64,000 nucleotides of DNA from Symbiodinium natans (Eukaryota > Sar > Dinophyceae > Suessiales > Symbiodiniaceae): the NCBI GenBank assembly GCA_905221605.1, contig CAJNDS010001001.1, positions 124,001 through 188,000 on the forward strand, given 5' to 3'. The translations under genes and the position numbers were made by a program. Position 1 is the first letter of the stretch. Each line of letters starts with the position of its first letter. The notes beneath the pieces were generated by a model. The model did no database searches. It worked only from the letters and a program-made list of their open reading frames with translations, and had not been told where the DNA came from. Positions 30,369-41,800 of the stretch are shown here, piece after piece.

Positions 30369-30700
30369 TGTCGCCAGGCTCGATCCGACTGCCATCTGCC
30401 ACTTGTGAGCAGGTGACTTTGTTGTGGGTGTCCCAGATCGCCAAAGTACTTGCTTGAAATTGCACCACAAGTGTCACTTTCACCACATACGGCTGAGGTC
30501 AAGAGCACATGTATGTCTTGAGGAACGTCCAGCTGCTTCGCCACTCTCACAGCATGTCCCACACAACTTCTGAGCCTGTTCCTGGCCTCGAACATTAAGC
30601 CCACAAGCTCTGAACTCCAAAGCTCTTTAGCTCTTGACCGTAAATCACCAAACCCCGCAAAATCCCCGCAAGCGCTAATATAAGTTCTTAACCGCATGCC
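30369..30700 (-). CDS. Long exon candidate, unknown protein (110 codons)
   Basis: TAATGCAG acceptor, frame GMRLRTYISACGDFAGFGDL..., donor CA|GTGAGG. Includes GLMFEARNRLRSCVGHAV and VLLTSAVCGESDTCGA. Lower GC than other exons and much the longest outside the oxidase and the retrotransposon. No family recognised; alpha-helical with several Cys. Confidence 0.65.
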
Positions 30701-30870
30701 CTGCATTAGCACTAAACCACCTAAACCGTAAACGCCAAACCCCAAACCCTAAACCCTAAACCCTAAACCCTAAACCCCTAAACCCTAAACCCTAACTAAA
30801 CCCCAGACCCTAAACCCTAAACCCCAAACCCTACACCCCAAACAAGAAACTCTCAACCCACTCCCCAGAC

Positions 30871-30939
30871 CTCTTTCGGCTCGGAGTCCGGGTCGCTGTC
30901 GGACACTGGCGTCGCAGAACCAGCCCAGGAGGTTAGGTC
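30871..30939 (-). CDS. Exon candidate, acidic (23 codons)
   Basis: AGCCCAAG acceptor, DLTSWAGSATPVSDSDPDSE..., donor GAG|GTCTGG; phase 0. Likely a disordered acidic linker. It would precede the exon at 30369-30700 in one gene. Confidence 0.55.
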
Positions 30940-30948
30940 CTTGGGCTT

Positions 30949-32747
30949 AGGGGGGGGGGGGGGGGGTTTAGGGTTTAGAGCTTAGGGTTTGGGGTTTAGG
31001 GCTTGGGGTTTAGGATTCTTTAGGAGGTTTGGTGCTTGGGTTTAGGGGGTTTAAGGGATTCTTAGGGTGGGGCTTAAAGAGCTCAGGGTTAAGTTTAAGG
31101 GTGGTTTAGGGTTTTGGGGGGGTTTAGGGTTTGGGGTTTAGGGTTTTTGGGGGTTTAGGGTTTTTGGGGGTTTAGGGTTTGGGGTTTTTTAGGTCCTTGG
31201 GTTAGGGGGCTTAGGGGCTCTAGGGGGTTTAGGGGAATTCTTAGGGTGGGTTTTAAACAGTTCAGGTTTAAGTGTCGGAGGTTAGGTCCTTGGGCTTAAG
31301 GGGGGGTTAGGTCCTTGGGTTTAGGGGGTTAGGGGGATTCTTGGGGTGGGGCTTAAAGAGCTCAGGTTTAAGTTTAAGGGTGGTTTAGGGTTGGGGGCTC
31401 AGGGGGTTTAGAGAGTTTAGGGGGATTAGGGTGGGGGTTAAAGAAGTAAGTTTAAGGGTGGTTTAGGGTTCAGGTCAGGACTCGTCCCTCTCGCGGTGGC
31501 AAGACTTCAGTTGTCCACTCGAAAGGGCTTTTCGAGTTTAAGGGTTTAGGGTTTAGAGTTCAGGGTTTAGGTCTAGGCGGGCGAGGTCTCTTGGATAGGG
31601 CTCGGGTTTAGGGGGTGTTTAGGGCGGTACCAAGGCCCTAAACCCTAAACCCTAAACCCTAAACCCTAAACCCTAAACCCTAAACCCTAAACCCTGTTTT
31701 TTTGGGATCTGTGGAGAGTCGGGGTGCTTGGACCCCTCCGCCCGTGTAGGGTTTCGGGCTGGGTTTAAAGGGCCTGGGGGGTTCGCTAGAAGCCCAGTGT
31801 TTGCCACCGGGCTTGCAAAACGCGACACCCTGAACCCTAAACCCTAAAGCTTACATGCTAAACATCATTTTAGGGTTTCGGGTTTGGGGCTTAGGGTTTC
31901 CTAAACGAGCTGGCTCGGGAATTCTTGAGAGCCGGGATATGGCAGGTTGACTAAAGTAGGGCTCCTTTTTGTTGGGTTTCGACTTTAGGGTTGAGGGTTT
32001 AGTTTTCTATCTCCTCCCCGGATTTCTGAGCCTCTTTTTTTGCCTCCTTCCGGACCATTTCTAAGCTTCTTGGCTTCTGCCGGACCAGTTCTGTGGGCTC
32101 CTCCCGGACTGTTTCTGAGCCTTGGACCATTTCTGGGCTTTTTTGGGCCCAAACCCTCCCCAATCGTAGAGAGAGCGCAGGACCAAAAACCAAAGGGAGC
32201 CCAAGGCATAAACCATGGGTCTTGTAAGCCCGGGAGAAGCATCATAATTTGGAAACACCGGGCAAAAAAAACCCTAAACCCGCCAAAAACCTATGGATCT
32301 TGTAAGCAAGGTCCCAGGAGGTCCCAGGGGCCGAGGTTCCAGGGGTCACCAAGAAATCTTTTCAGGAAGCCTCCTTCGGCCAGGCCGTATGGATCCTGAG
32401 CAGGGTCCCAGGAGGTCCCAGGACAGTCCTTCCAAAAGCTCTCCTAAGAGGCCTCCTTCGGCCAATCCAAGACCCTCCCCAATCGCAGAAAAAGAGTGCC
32501 GGACCAAAAGCCAAAGGGATAAACCTATCGGTCTTGTAAGCCCGGGAGAAGCATCATAATTTGGAAACACCGGGCAAAAAAAACCTAAACCCGCCAAAAA
32601 AACCCACGGATCTTCGGGGGACAGGGAGGACTTTGCGGGGGGTACCCCAGGATTTGGTCAAAGGCGGCCCGCAGCGCCCCCTCCCACTACTTACACACGA
32701 TATTAAGGTTGCCCCAATCTTGCCTACAGTTCTCTGAAGTCGGAGGC

Positions 32748-32778
<31 letters not shown>

Positions 32779-33300
32779 AGGGGGGAGTGTTGCATTCCCT
32801 TGAAAAACATCCAAGAAGCAGATCCTGTTAAGGGTTTGTAAGAATGACCCAATAGTAGTGTAGGGTACTATTTGGGGCCCTGAGAATGTCATCGCTTTTT
32901 ACACCTTTCTTGGGGACTAGATAAACTACATGAACCCTAGAAGGGTTCATGGCCCATACACCTCAATAACCACTATAATCGCCAAAAGGGTTTTTGACCC
33001 CAATTCCGGGCTTTATTTTGTCCCCAAGGTTCTCGGTTTACAAACTAAATGCTTATCGTGGGCACTCCTTACTAAACCCTAAGCATAAGCACTAAGCCCT
33101 AAACCCTGAACCCTAAACCCCTATTCATTTATAACCCCTTCTGGACCGGGCGTCCATTGTAACTGTCTCATGCGTGAGCGGACGGTCCTTGGCAAGAACT
33201 TGCAACCAACTTTGGTGTAGGCTCTTAATATAAACATCTTATAGGATTCTTAGGCAACCTAGAAACAAAGCAGGCTTTGGGTTCTTGAGGTAGGACATCC
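30949..33300. other. Stretch without supported exons; G-rich repeats and a tandem duplication
   Basis: 31000-31470 is a TTTAGGG-derived block with units such as GGTTAGGTCCTTGGG.TTAGGGGG repeated four times. A weak minus frame lies at 31485-31525. 32150-32612 is a tandem duplication (separate entry). G29 run at 32750-32778. A family G element at 33222-33296 adjoins the last CCCTAAA tract before the retrotransposon. Confidence 0.6.
32150..32612. repeat. Tandem duplication of about 140 bp, 310 bp apart
   Basis: CCCTCCCCAATCG(T/C)AGA...GGACCAAAA.CCAAAGGG, then an almost identical 70 bp from GTCTTGTAAGCCCGGGAGAA to ACCCGCCAAAAA, at about 32155-32295 and 32470-32612. GTCCCAGGAGGTCCCAGG also recurs at 32310 and 32404. 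Confidence 0.85.
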
Positions 33301-33410
33301 TGCCCTAAACCCTAAACCCTAAACCCTAAACCCTAAACCCTAAACCCTAAACCTTAACCCCTAAACCCTAAACCCTACACCCTAACCCTCAGCCCTAAAC
33401 CCAAGCATTG

Positions 33411-33610
33411 TGCAGCGGATGTAGCGCAGTGAAGAATGGGGCTCGGGTGATCACAACTCACACTGTAGAAGTGCTCCGCGCACTGTTGGTTTTCTCACGA
33501 TCACTCAGATCTGCCGTAGCTATCGCTCTACGAAAGGCTACACAAGGAGGGCCCTCCTGAAAGCCGAAATGTACAACGGAACAACTGTGCCGAGAATTAT
33601 CAAACCTGCA
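33411..33610 (-). repeat. 3' LTR
   Basis: 200 bp, TGCAGCGGATG ... AAACCTGCA in plus orientation, so the ends are TG..CA. No difference from the other LTR was seen on base-by-base comparison. The RT frame ends 11 bases inside it. No good polypurine tract precedes it (TTTTGGGCTGG on the element strand). Confidence 0.95.
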
Positions 33611-35893
33611 CCAGCCCAAAAGAAAGATCGAAGGCATCAGTTGTGTTCCACGGCTGGGAGGAGCCCTTCAGAAAATTATCAACTCGGCCGACAGCAGAGC
33701 TTCCAGCTCGCTTGCTCTTCTTAGCTGATGTAAATGATGGATCGAAAGCAATCGACCACAGCCATGTCTGCAGGTACTTTACAAGGCCTAGCCGGCATTC
33801 AGCACGCTTCTTTGTGAGAGCGTCGGCCAAGTCGTAGTCGGAAGCCAACCATCGGAGCTCGCAATTGGACCGCTGCAAGTTCTCTCTCAACTTGAACGCC
33901 TGGAGAGCAGACCGCATGTTGCTAAGCCCGAGCAAGGGACTCTCATTGATCTCCACAGCATCGTAGCCGCCTCGGGAATCGGTGCAAAGGATCCCCTTCA
34001 ACATGCAGACCTGCTTCTCAGTGTCCTCGACAAGGTCTGTTCGAAGATCACGACCTCGTCCGGCGCCATTCAGTTCGGTCCAGACAAGACGAACTCTGAA
34101 GTTCTGGTCCTCAGCTTCCAGAATCGCTTGAACCTCTGCATCGTTGGATCCAATGGCCTTCCGCTTCAGCTTCCATGTCCTCCACGAGATGAGAACCATC
34201 TTGCAGACCTTGCCATCCTTGCATTCAGGTCCAGCAACCATTGTCAACAGCCCACCAGTCGAGTCGCCCTTCGGACGGTTGTTGTGAGCCTGGTCCCCCA
34301 TTGACACGAAGATAAGCTCGGACCAGTGCCGAACCGAAGGAATCTTGAAGAACTGAAGCTGAAACGATTGTCGTCGGACCTCGCCAATCATCTCTTGAAT
34401 TTCCTTGGCCGTTTGCGTCCGGCTTGTCGTCACCAGCTCTGTCAACAGCAGGTTACATCGAGCCGCCAATTGCGGCTGTGACTGGACCGCCAACCATTGC
34501 AAGGCACCAAGGGCTGCCCGGCATGCAGCAATCTCCTGCTTTGACAGCAAGTCGTCTTGATGAAGTCTCTCTGGCGGCATGTCCACATCTTGCAATCCTT
34601 CCACGTAGTAGGACTGGTCCACGATGATCTTGAACCTGCCATCATCATCAGAAACAGTCGAGATATCTGTTCCAGCATGACGATAGTTGCCAGCCTTGAC
34701 TGTGCCCCACTTATAGGCGCCATCGATGGCCAACTTGATCTGGGTCCACTCGCCAGAATCCTTGTCACCCAAACGATGAAAATCATCCACATGTCCACCC
34801 ATCGCGCCAATCACTCGCTTGAACTTGAAGATGGGATCCATTTCCACCGTTGATCTCCAAATCCACAGACATCGTTCGCCCAGGACTGGCTCGCCGCCCA
34901 GTGACACCAGCTTCTTATGCAAGGCCAGCCAAAGTCCCCGTGGCGCCGTAGTGGATCCGTAGATATTCCTCAGGATCTTCATCACTGCCTCTTCTCCCAC
35001 GCCTAAAGCCTCACGTAGCTCCGCCACGCCGGTGGTGAAGAGATTCTCATCCGCAGCCGTGGCCTCGGTCTGAAGAAAGGCCGTTGCCAAATCCAAACCT
35101 TCCAATGCCCATTGGTTCTGAGCACTGAGGAGATACAGCAAGTTGCGTCCAATCGTTGACTGCACAGGACTCGATGTCTTGAAGCTGGGATCCAAAAGAT
35201 TGGGATGCTGGAACCCCAACAGCACGATGCGCGCTTTCGCCTTCTTGGTGCCAGTGGCGTTGTGAAGTGTTTGCGCATTCTGCTTGGCATCGATCCGCGC
35301 TTCCTTTTGGTCCTCGGGAGGAACCAGCTTCCACGTCAAAACCCATCGGGCTTTCACAATCCTGTTGCTGCCATATGCTGCTTCAATCTCGGCTTGGTTC
35401 TCGCACTTCCTCACGGCTTCATTGCGGATGAAGGAATCCACCTCCTTTGCCTTAGCCCTCGAGAACAGGGCTCGTTCTGCATCACTGAGACGGGCTAGGA
35501 CAACCTCAGAATCCTTCATTTTCTTCACCAGGTACAGTGTAGGATTCCGCTCAAGCTGTTTGCGTTGCCGGTTGGACGAAGGTGCCGGAACATCAAACTC
35601 AATTTTCAAGAAGTCGAACGTCTGGTCCATGGCCGTGAAGATGTCATACTCCTTGGCTTCCTTCTCGGCGTCCACATAGAGCTGCTCGACCCAATTGAGC
35701 TCTTCAATGTCATCCTTGACACCCTTCGAAGCTTCTTGTCGTGCGCGTTTTGGTTCGGGCTGGTCGTAGATATTTGCCTCGGGCTGGTCGTAGGTGTGGA
35801 AACATGTTCTTGCGAAGTACGGCCTACCATTCCTGGTGGCATAGTGGACGATGAAGCCGCAGTGGTTTCCTGCGATGGAGTGTCGTCGCCATA
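33600..35893 (-). CDS. Retrotransposon RT and RNase H frame
   Basis: Copies element RNA into DNA. The frame opens after a TGA near 35893, overlaps the end of the preceding polyprotein by about 290 bases, and lies in the -1 frame to it, so expression would need a -1 shift (or the join has decayed). Counting from 35675: RT palm with GLDLATAFLQ (residues 193-202), the A-x-x-x-L-L-G-F block (148-154) and the catalytic GHVDDF (294-299) in place of the usual YVDD; RNase H with E514, TDSRGG (565-570) and LASDYDLADALTK (610-622). Stop lies in the LTR. Upstream linker repeats YDQPE. Confidence 0.9.
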
Positions 35894-38800
35894 GTCATTC
35901 ACCATTTCGGTACGAAGACGGTCTTGAACTGGTCGATCTTGATGGTCGCCAACTCGAAAAGTGGTCTTTCTCCGCAGTCGCATGGTGGGTGGAACCATTG
36001 TGGCGTCATCCGGTCGTGGTGGTAGCTGTGGAAGTTCGACTTCATCCTCGTTTGGTTCCTGCGCCGTGATGTCCACATACTCTCTCTTTGGGAGAACGTC
36101 TGCCAAGGTTCGCCAGGTGCTCGGTTTCTCGCTGCCTCCTGTCTCGAACACAAAGCGCTCCGTTTCCGTCACAGGACGAACGCTGTGAACAGAGCAGCGG
36201 TACAGTTGAGAGCCGACAAGCACCCAAAGGATATGACGTCGTTCGTCTCCATGAGATTGATGTGGTAGAACTTCGGAGAAGATCACTCGGCCAGGTCCAA
36301 TCCAATGTGGTCGTCCTGATCGCTTTAGGCCTCCACGATTACCACGGTGTAGTTCTGCAGGCCATACCTTCCGCCAAACCTTGACCAAGTCCATAGGCTG
36401 ATACGTTCTCAACGGTTGTCTCACCGTAGTGTTTGCCAGCTTGGACAGGACTCGCTTGGCCCGAGTAGCATGAGCCACTTGTTCTGCTTGTTGTCTCGCG
36501 GTCACCAGCTTGCTGAACTCGCTGATAGCATCAGAGGGCATCGAAGCAAACGTGCGGTGATCTTCGTCACATAGATTGTAGTTTTGCCCAAATGCCCACT
36601 GGAATGAGGTGAAGCCAGACACATACTCGGTGCTGTTCAAGGCTGCCACTGCCAACTGCAGTGTGACCCGAGGATCTTGATCCATGGCTTCCATGTGAAT
36701 TGCCGTTGCCGTGACTTTCACGTCCTGCATGGCAGCCTCAATGACCCCATTGGCCCATGGCTCCTTTTCGGCCGTGTAGTGAAGCTCTACGTTGATGGAA
36801 GACGCGAAGTCATGCGTGCGCTCAGACGCAAAACTCTTGGCGGAGTCCATCATCAGCAACCGAGGTTTGGGATAGCAACCAAGCCAGCGCTCCGAGAACG
36901 CCGAGATGAGATGCTCCGCATTCTCTGCCTTCATCTCCAGGAAGTCGTAGGAGAAAAGAGGCTGAATCGCCCTCAGCTTCGTTGCCACATCCATGAACAA
37001 GAGAAACTTGTATTTGGTCTTTTGCCCCGGCACCAACCACTCGCCAGAGTCAACGACCACGGTCTCCCAAGCATGATACATGGAATGAGTGGCAGCAGGG
37101 GGCACCTGTCCTGAACTAGATCCACCCCTTTTAAGGCTTTCACATGCTGGACACACGTGAGCGAGGGCCGCCTTCACTTTCCACTCTGGATGACCAGCGT
37201 CCTTGACGATGCGGGCCAGATTCTTGTTCGTAGGATGTCCGGCTGCCTTGTGGAACTTCGCGATCTTGGCTTCCCAAGCTTGTCGCTCCTTGTCTGGTGG
37301 TTCACGATTTGGTTCATCACCAGGTCCTTCTGCAGCGCGATCCACCGAGTCCGTTTCGGCCGCCATCAACATCGGTAGACGGGCAGGTCGTTGCTTCGAT
37401 CCACTGCCGGTCGGTAGGGGAAAGCCAAGCTGACGAAGATGCGCTCGCTCAACTTCAGACAGTGTGCTCGTACTTCGAGGTGTGTAGGCCGCCAGACTGA
37501 TTCTAAAGCCTGTCCACTTCTGCGGCGCATGCCACGTGTCTGGGTCGAAGACCACCACCTGATGTCGAGTGGGCAGAACACATCCACGTTGAAGCTGACC
37601 ATTAGGTAGTCGTCGACTCGCCTTGTGGCACTTGTCTGGAGGCTCACACGCAAGCCACAAACCTCCATGCTTGTAGTCGCCCATGCCGATCATGTAGTTG
37701 ACTGAACCCTTGTCATTGTTGCTATCCCTGTGGACGGATGTAGGACCATTGAAGTTCACGTACACCCCAGACCAGCAACCTTCAGGAACATGAGCACGAA
37801 GGAAGGCATTGAGGTACCGAACCACGTCGGGATACTCCTTCGCCTGGTTACTGACACCACTGAAGCCGCCATGTGCATAAGCTCCAAGCAGTAGACGGCA
37901 GTGCGACCATTTGTTCAGTCTCGACTCTGCACTGTGGTCCTTCCTAAGCACCGCATGGATACTCAAGAGAAGGTTGGTGCAGTCTTCAAAGCTGAACCGC
38001 TTGGTTGCCAAAGCTTCACGAGCAAGAGCATTCATCTCTAGCTTGGTCGCTGCACTGGCCAATTCCAGCGGCTCGTCTTCCAGGTCTGGCGTGACCTCAG
38101 GTGCTTCATGAACCTCCGTGACGTCATTCTCACAGGATTCTTCCAGGACTTGATCCATGAGTTCGGCATCGGCATCGTCATCCACAGAGATGACATTGTG
38201 CAACAACTTCAGGTGCTTCGAAGGTACCATTTGGTCCCGGAAATGCTTCGCAATCGAGACGCACATTCGCCAGGGATAAAACGCCGTCTTCTCCGTCTCG
38301 ATCCCCTGGATATGACCATGCTGGCCATGATTGCCACAGCAGACTTTTGCCCTGTAGGTCTTGTGAAAGCGTTCGTCGGTGGTGTTTATCAGCCACTTCT
38401 TTTTGAGGAAGGCGCCACTCTTGTCTTGAAGACCATACACACATCCGTCGACTCGGCATGAGAGGAAGGGAGAGCACCTTTCTTCTAGGAATTGTTCCAA
38501 GTCTCGAAGAGGCTGTTGCTTCCAGCCGTGACAAGGAAAAGGCCATTCCCAGTAGATGTTGATGTCGGGGTCCTCGTCGATCGCCGTTTTGATAAACTCA
38601 TTGGCATGCCACAACATTCTCCGTTCACGACGTTGATAGGATGCCAATTGTTCCATTTTCTCCGGAGTGTTGTAGTTGACCTGCGTCCACGGACACCACT
38701 TAGTGCAAGGCAAGGATACCCATAGGCGCCGAGGACGATGCCGGCGACGAAGATCATGTAGACGATGCCATGCACCAGCGTTGTACAGGTCAAAGCCGTT

Positions 38801-41800
38801 GTTCATGTTGATCCTCCTCGGCCTCAAGTCGTGGGATTGCGCTGCTTCCGAAAGCCATGAGTGTGGCGCACATGCAATCTCCCATAAGCCATCTCTTTCA
38901 TCCAGCGCCAATCCTGCCAAGAGATTTGACGTGGCCGCCATCATCACAGTGACAAAGGACATGACCTTTTGACCCATGTGGTGAGGTAGTGGTCGAAGCA
39001 TGTCGTCACGCTTTTCCTTCTTCTTCGATTTCACTGTGGCGCATCCTGACCGATCTGATAGGCTTGCGTGAGCTCGTCCGTCATTTCCCAGCTGCCGTTG
39101 GACCCTGGACTGCTTTGGACTTCCGGAGTTACTGGAGCCATCGTCGAGGGAGTCGTCACAGATGAGGTCGTCGGTGCGTTGTTCTTGTGGGCCACGATGG
39201 CGTTGTTCAGCACCTCCTCGGCGTTGATCCGGTTCTGCATGTGCAAGCAGATCTGGGCTGTAGGCTTGTGGTCTCCCATGAGGACCTTGAGCTCCTTGAG
39301 CATCCGGTTCACCATCGCTGGGCACTCGGTCTTCGTCGTTGCTGCAGCGCTGCCCTGGCGAGGAGTGTAGCTCAATCGAAGGTTGCAAATCGAGCAATGA
39401 ATCCACACCCCGTGGGCATTGCTCTTGGGGCGATCGGCAATGTGCCGGTTGAAGCACGGCCACACATCCGGTTGGGCACGAGGGTCGCGTAGATCCCCGG
39501 AGAATCGACGCGACGGGTCGAGTGGAGCCGCCTTCGCCTTGGATTTGGCCTTGGGTGGCACTTGTCCCACCACCACAATGCCAGGAGATGTCGGAGTCGA
39601 GGTTGCCATGCGGCAAGGAACTTGGAGAGGAAGTTGACGGGGAGTCAGCGGGGTTTCTTACCCCACACATGAATGCTGTAGAAGCTGCGGCACACGATGA
39701 GGAATTCCTGGAAGCTCGATACAACTGCCACAGACGATCACGTGATAACTGCAGTTCATGTTCCTCAATCCGGTGGTCATAGGCTGTCATGTCAAAGCAA
39801 AGTGGGTGGAACTCTAGAACGTGAATGGCGGTAATGTCTTCCGATCTCTTATCCTGGGGCAGCACTGTGACGTTGGGATGTCCTTCCTTACGACTGTGAC
39901 CACGTGTCAGATGGTGTACAATGTCCAAGGTGAAATGCCCCTTAGTGTTAACTCCCAGGCTGAAGATCTCTGGATTGTCGCCATACATAGCCAGGCCCGT
40001 CCCGAAATCTATCAAGAGCTTATGACCATGCTTGCCCATGAAGTCCATACCCACCAGGATAGGTACAAGAGTGCTCTTATCGAATCCAGGCTTGTAGGCT
40101 TCTTCAGGGTTTGGCAACGCAAAGGCTGAGAACTGACGCGGTGTACCCGATGCATCACTGGATATACAAACCTTGTACAACGCCCTGCCCCAACGACCGT
40201 TCCCAAATCTGAAGTAGGGTCTTGTTCCCTCGTCGATGTTAATGGTAGCAGCTCTGTCAGTGGCCAACACTGCCGTGATCAGATTCTCGATCACTGCCGA
40301 GGGAGCAGCAGAGGCTGTTGCTCCGCAATCAAGCATACCTACGCCAGGCTGATGAGAAGTCGCCGTCGTTGGAGCCGTTGAGATTCCAGGCGCTGCTGTG
40401 GCGCCCATGCTGTCTACCATCTCCAGTCCACCAAGGTACATGTCGGAGACGTAGGCATTAACGCTGCGGCCACCAGCGTCCTTGCTTTTGCCCTTGCCCC
40501 TGAACCACATAGCCGCATAGGCTTCTGCTGTCATGCCCTTCTTGGACTTTCCTTTTCCTTTTCGCTTGCCCTTGCCGATGAAGAACTGGTCGTAGTAGCC
40601 ATCGCCATAGTCCTCGTAATCGTCGGCGTCGAGCACGAAGTGATTCTTGGACTTGCCCTTGAAGCCACCTTTGCCACCAGGATGTCGACGGTCGGGACAG
40701 TTCCGCGCGAAGTGAGGGCCGCCACAGTTGAAGCATCGAGGAGGCTGTCCTTGAGCCGAACCCCCGAAGCCCCTGTCCTTGCGAAGGGCTTGGGTAGCCC
40801 TCTGGGCCTCTGCCCAGGTGCGTTGGGCCTCAAGGGCCAGTGACTCTGCCACTTTCTCGGCCTGTTGAGCTTCCTTGATCTTTTCGTCGTCCACGGCCAG
40901 CTCAGGTAGAGCGGCTGCCGCATGTAGCGTGGATCCCGACTCCCAGTCATCAGACCACCAATGCTCATCACGTCCAAGATGGTAAAGATATGGATCTTCC
41001 CACCAACCAGACTCGTCGTAGTCCTCGTCCCAGCTGTCCTGGTAGAAGAGGGAATCCGCATCCGTTGCCATGTCCACGTGATGGTTATAGAAGCCACCAG
41101 CACCGCCATGACCACGATGACCAAGTAGCTGCTCATCCCACAAGGTCTGGAGAGCAGCAGCTATGCTCTCATACTCAAGTGAGTTCTTGCACGTGGACAG
41201 GATGTCCCTGGTTTCCTCGGCATTCAACCCAGCTGCCTTCAGGAGACGAAAGCCTCTGAGCACGCCAAGGATGAAGGAGTCCTCGAAGGAAAGATCCGTA
41301 GGCACCTGGGGCTCAGCAGGAAAAGTGGCATCCTGCTGTTGGCTTGCGCGACTTGGAGAAGAACCTGCTGAGGCGCGAGGGGCTGCTGTAGAGGGAGCTT
41401 CAGCGTCACGTCTTTCCGGAGAATCGGGTTGAGGAGCATCACCGTCACCTCTGTCTTCCCGGTCCGCATCTCCGCCAGCCGCCTCTTCATCATCATTATA
41501 CCATTCTTCTCCATACCACCAATCTTCGGGATCAGGCTCCGTCGGTGGTAAGCCAAAGTCCCTTTGATCCTGCGACACGCCATGCTTCTCCTCGAAGAGT
41601 CTAGTTATGGCCTCCACGAACTCCTCATGGACCAGTGTTTCTCGTACCAAGAAGTTGCCGATGCTCTCGCCCTGGGATCGCTTGAAGCCAAAGTACTGCT
41701 GGCAAATCGCAGCAGCATTCGGCAGCGTCTTTCGAACCAGGGGGCTCTGCGCCAAACGGCGCAAGAAAAGGAGCGTCCCATCATCCTTGTCGAACTGTAC

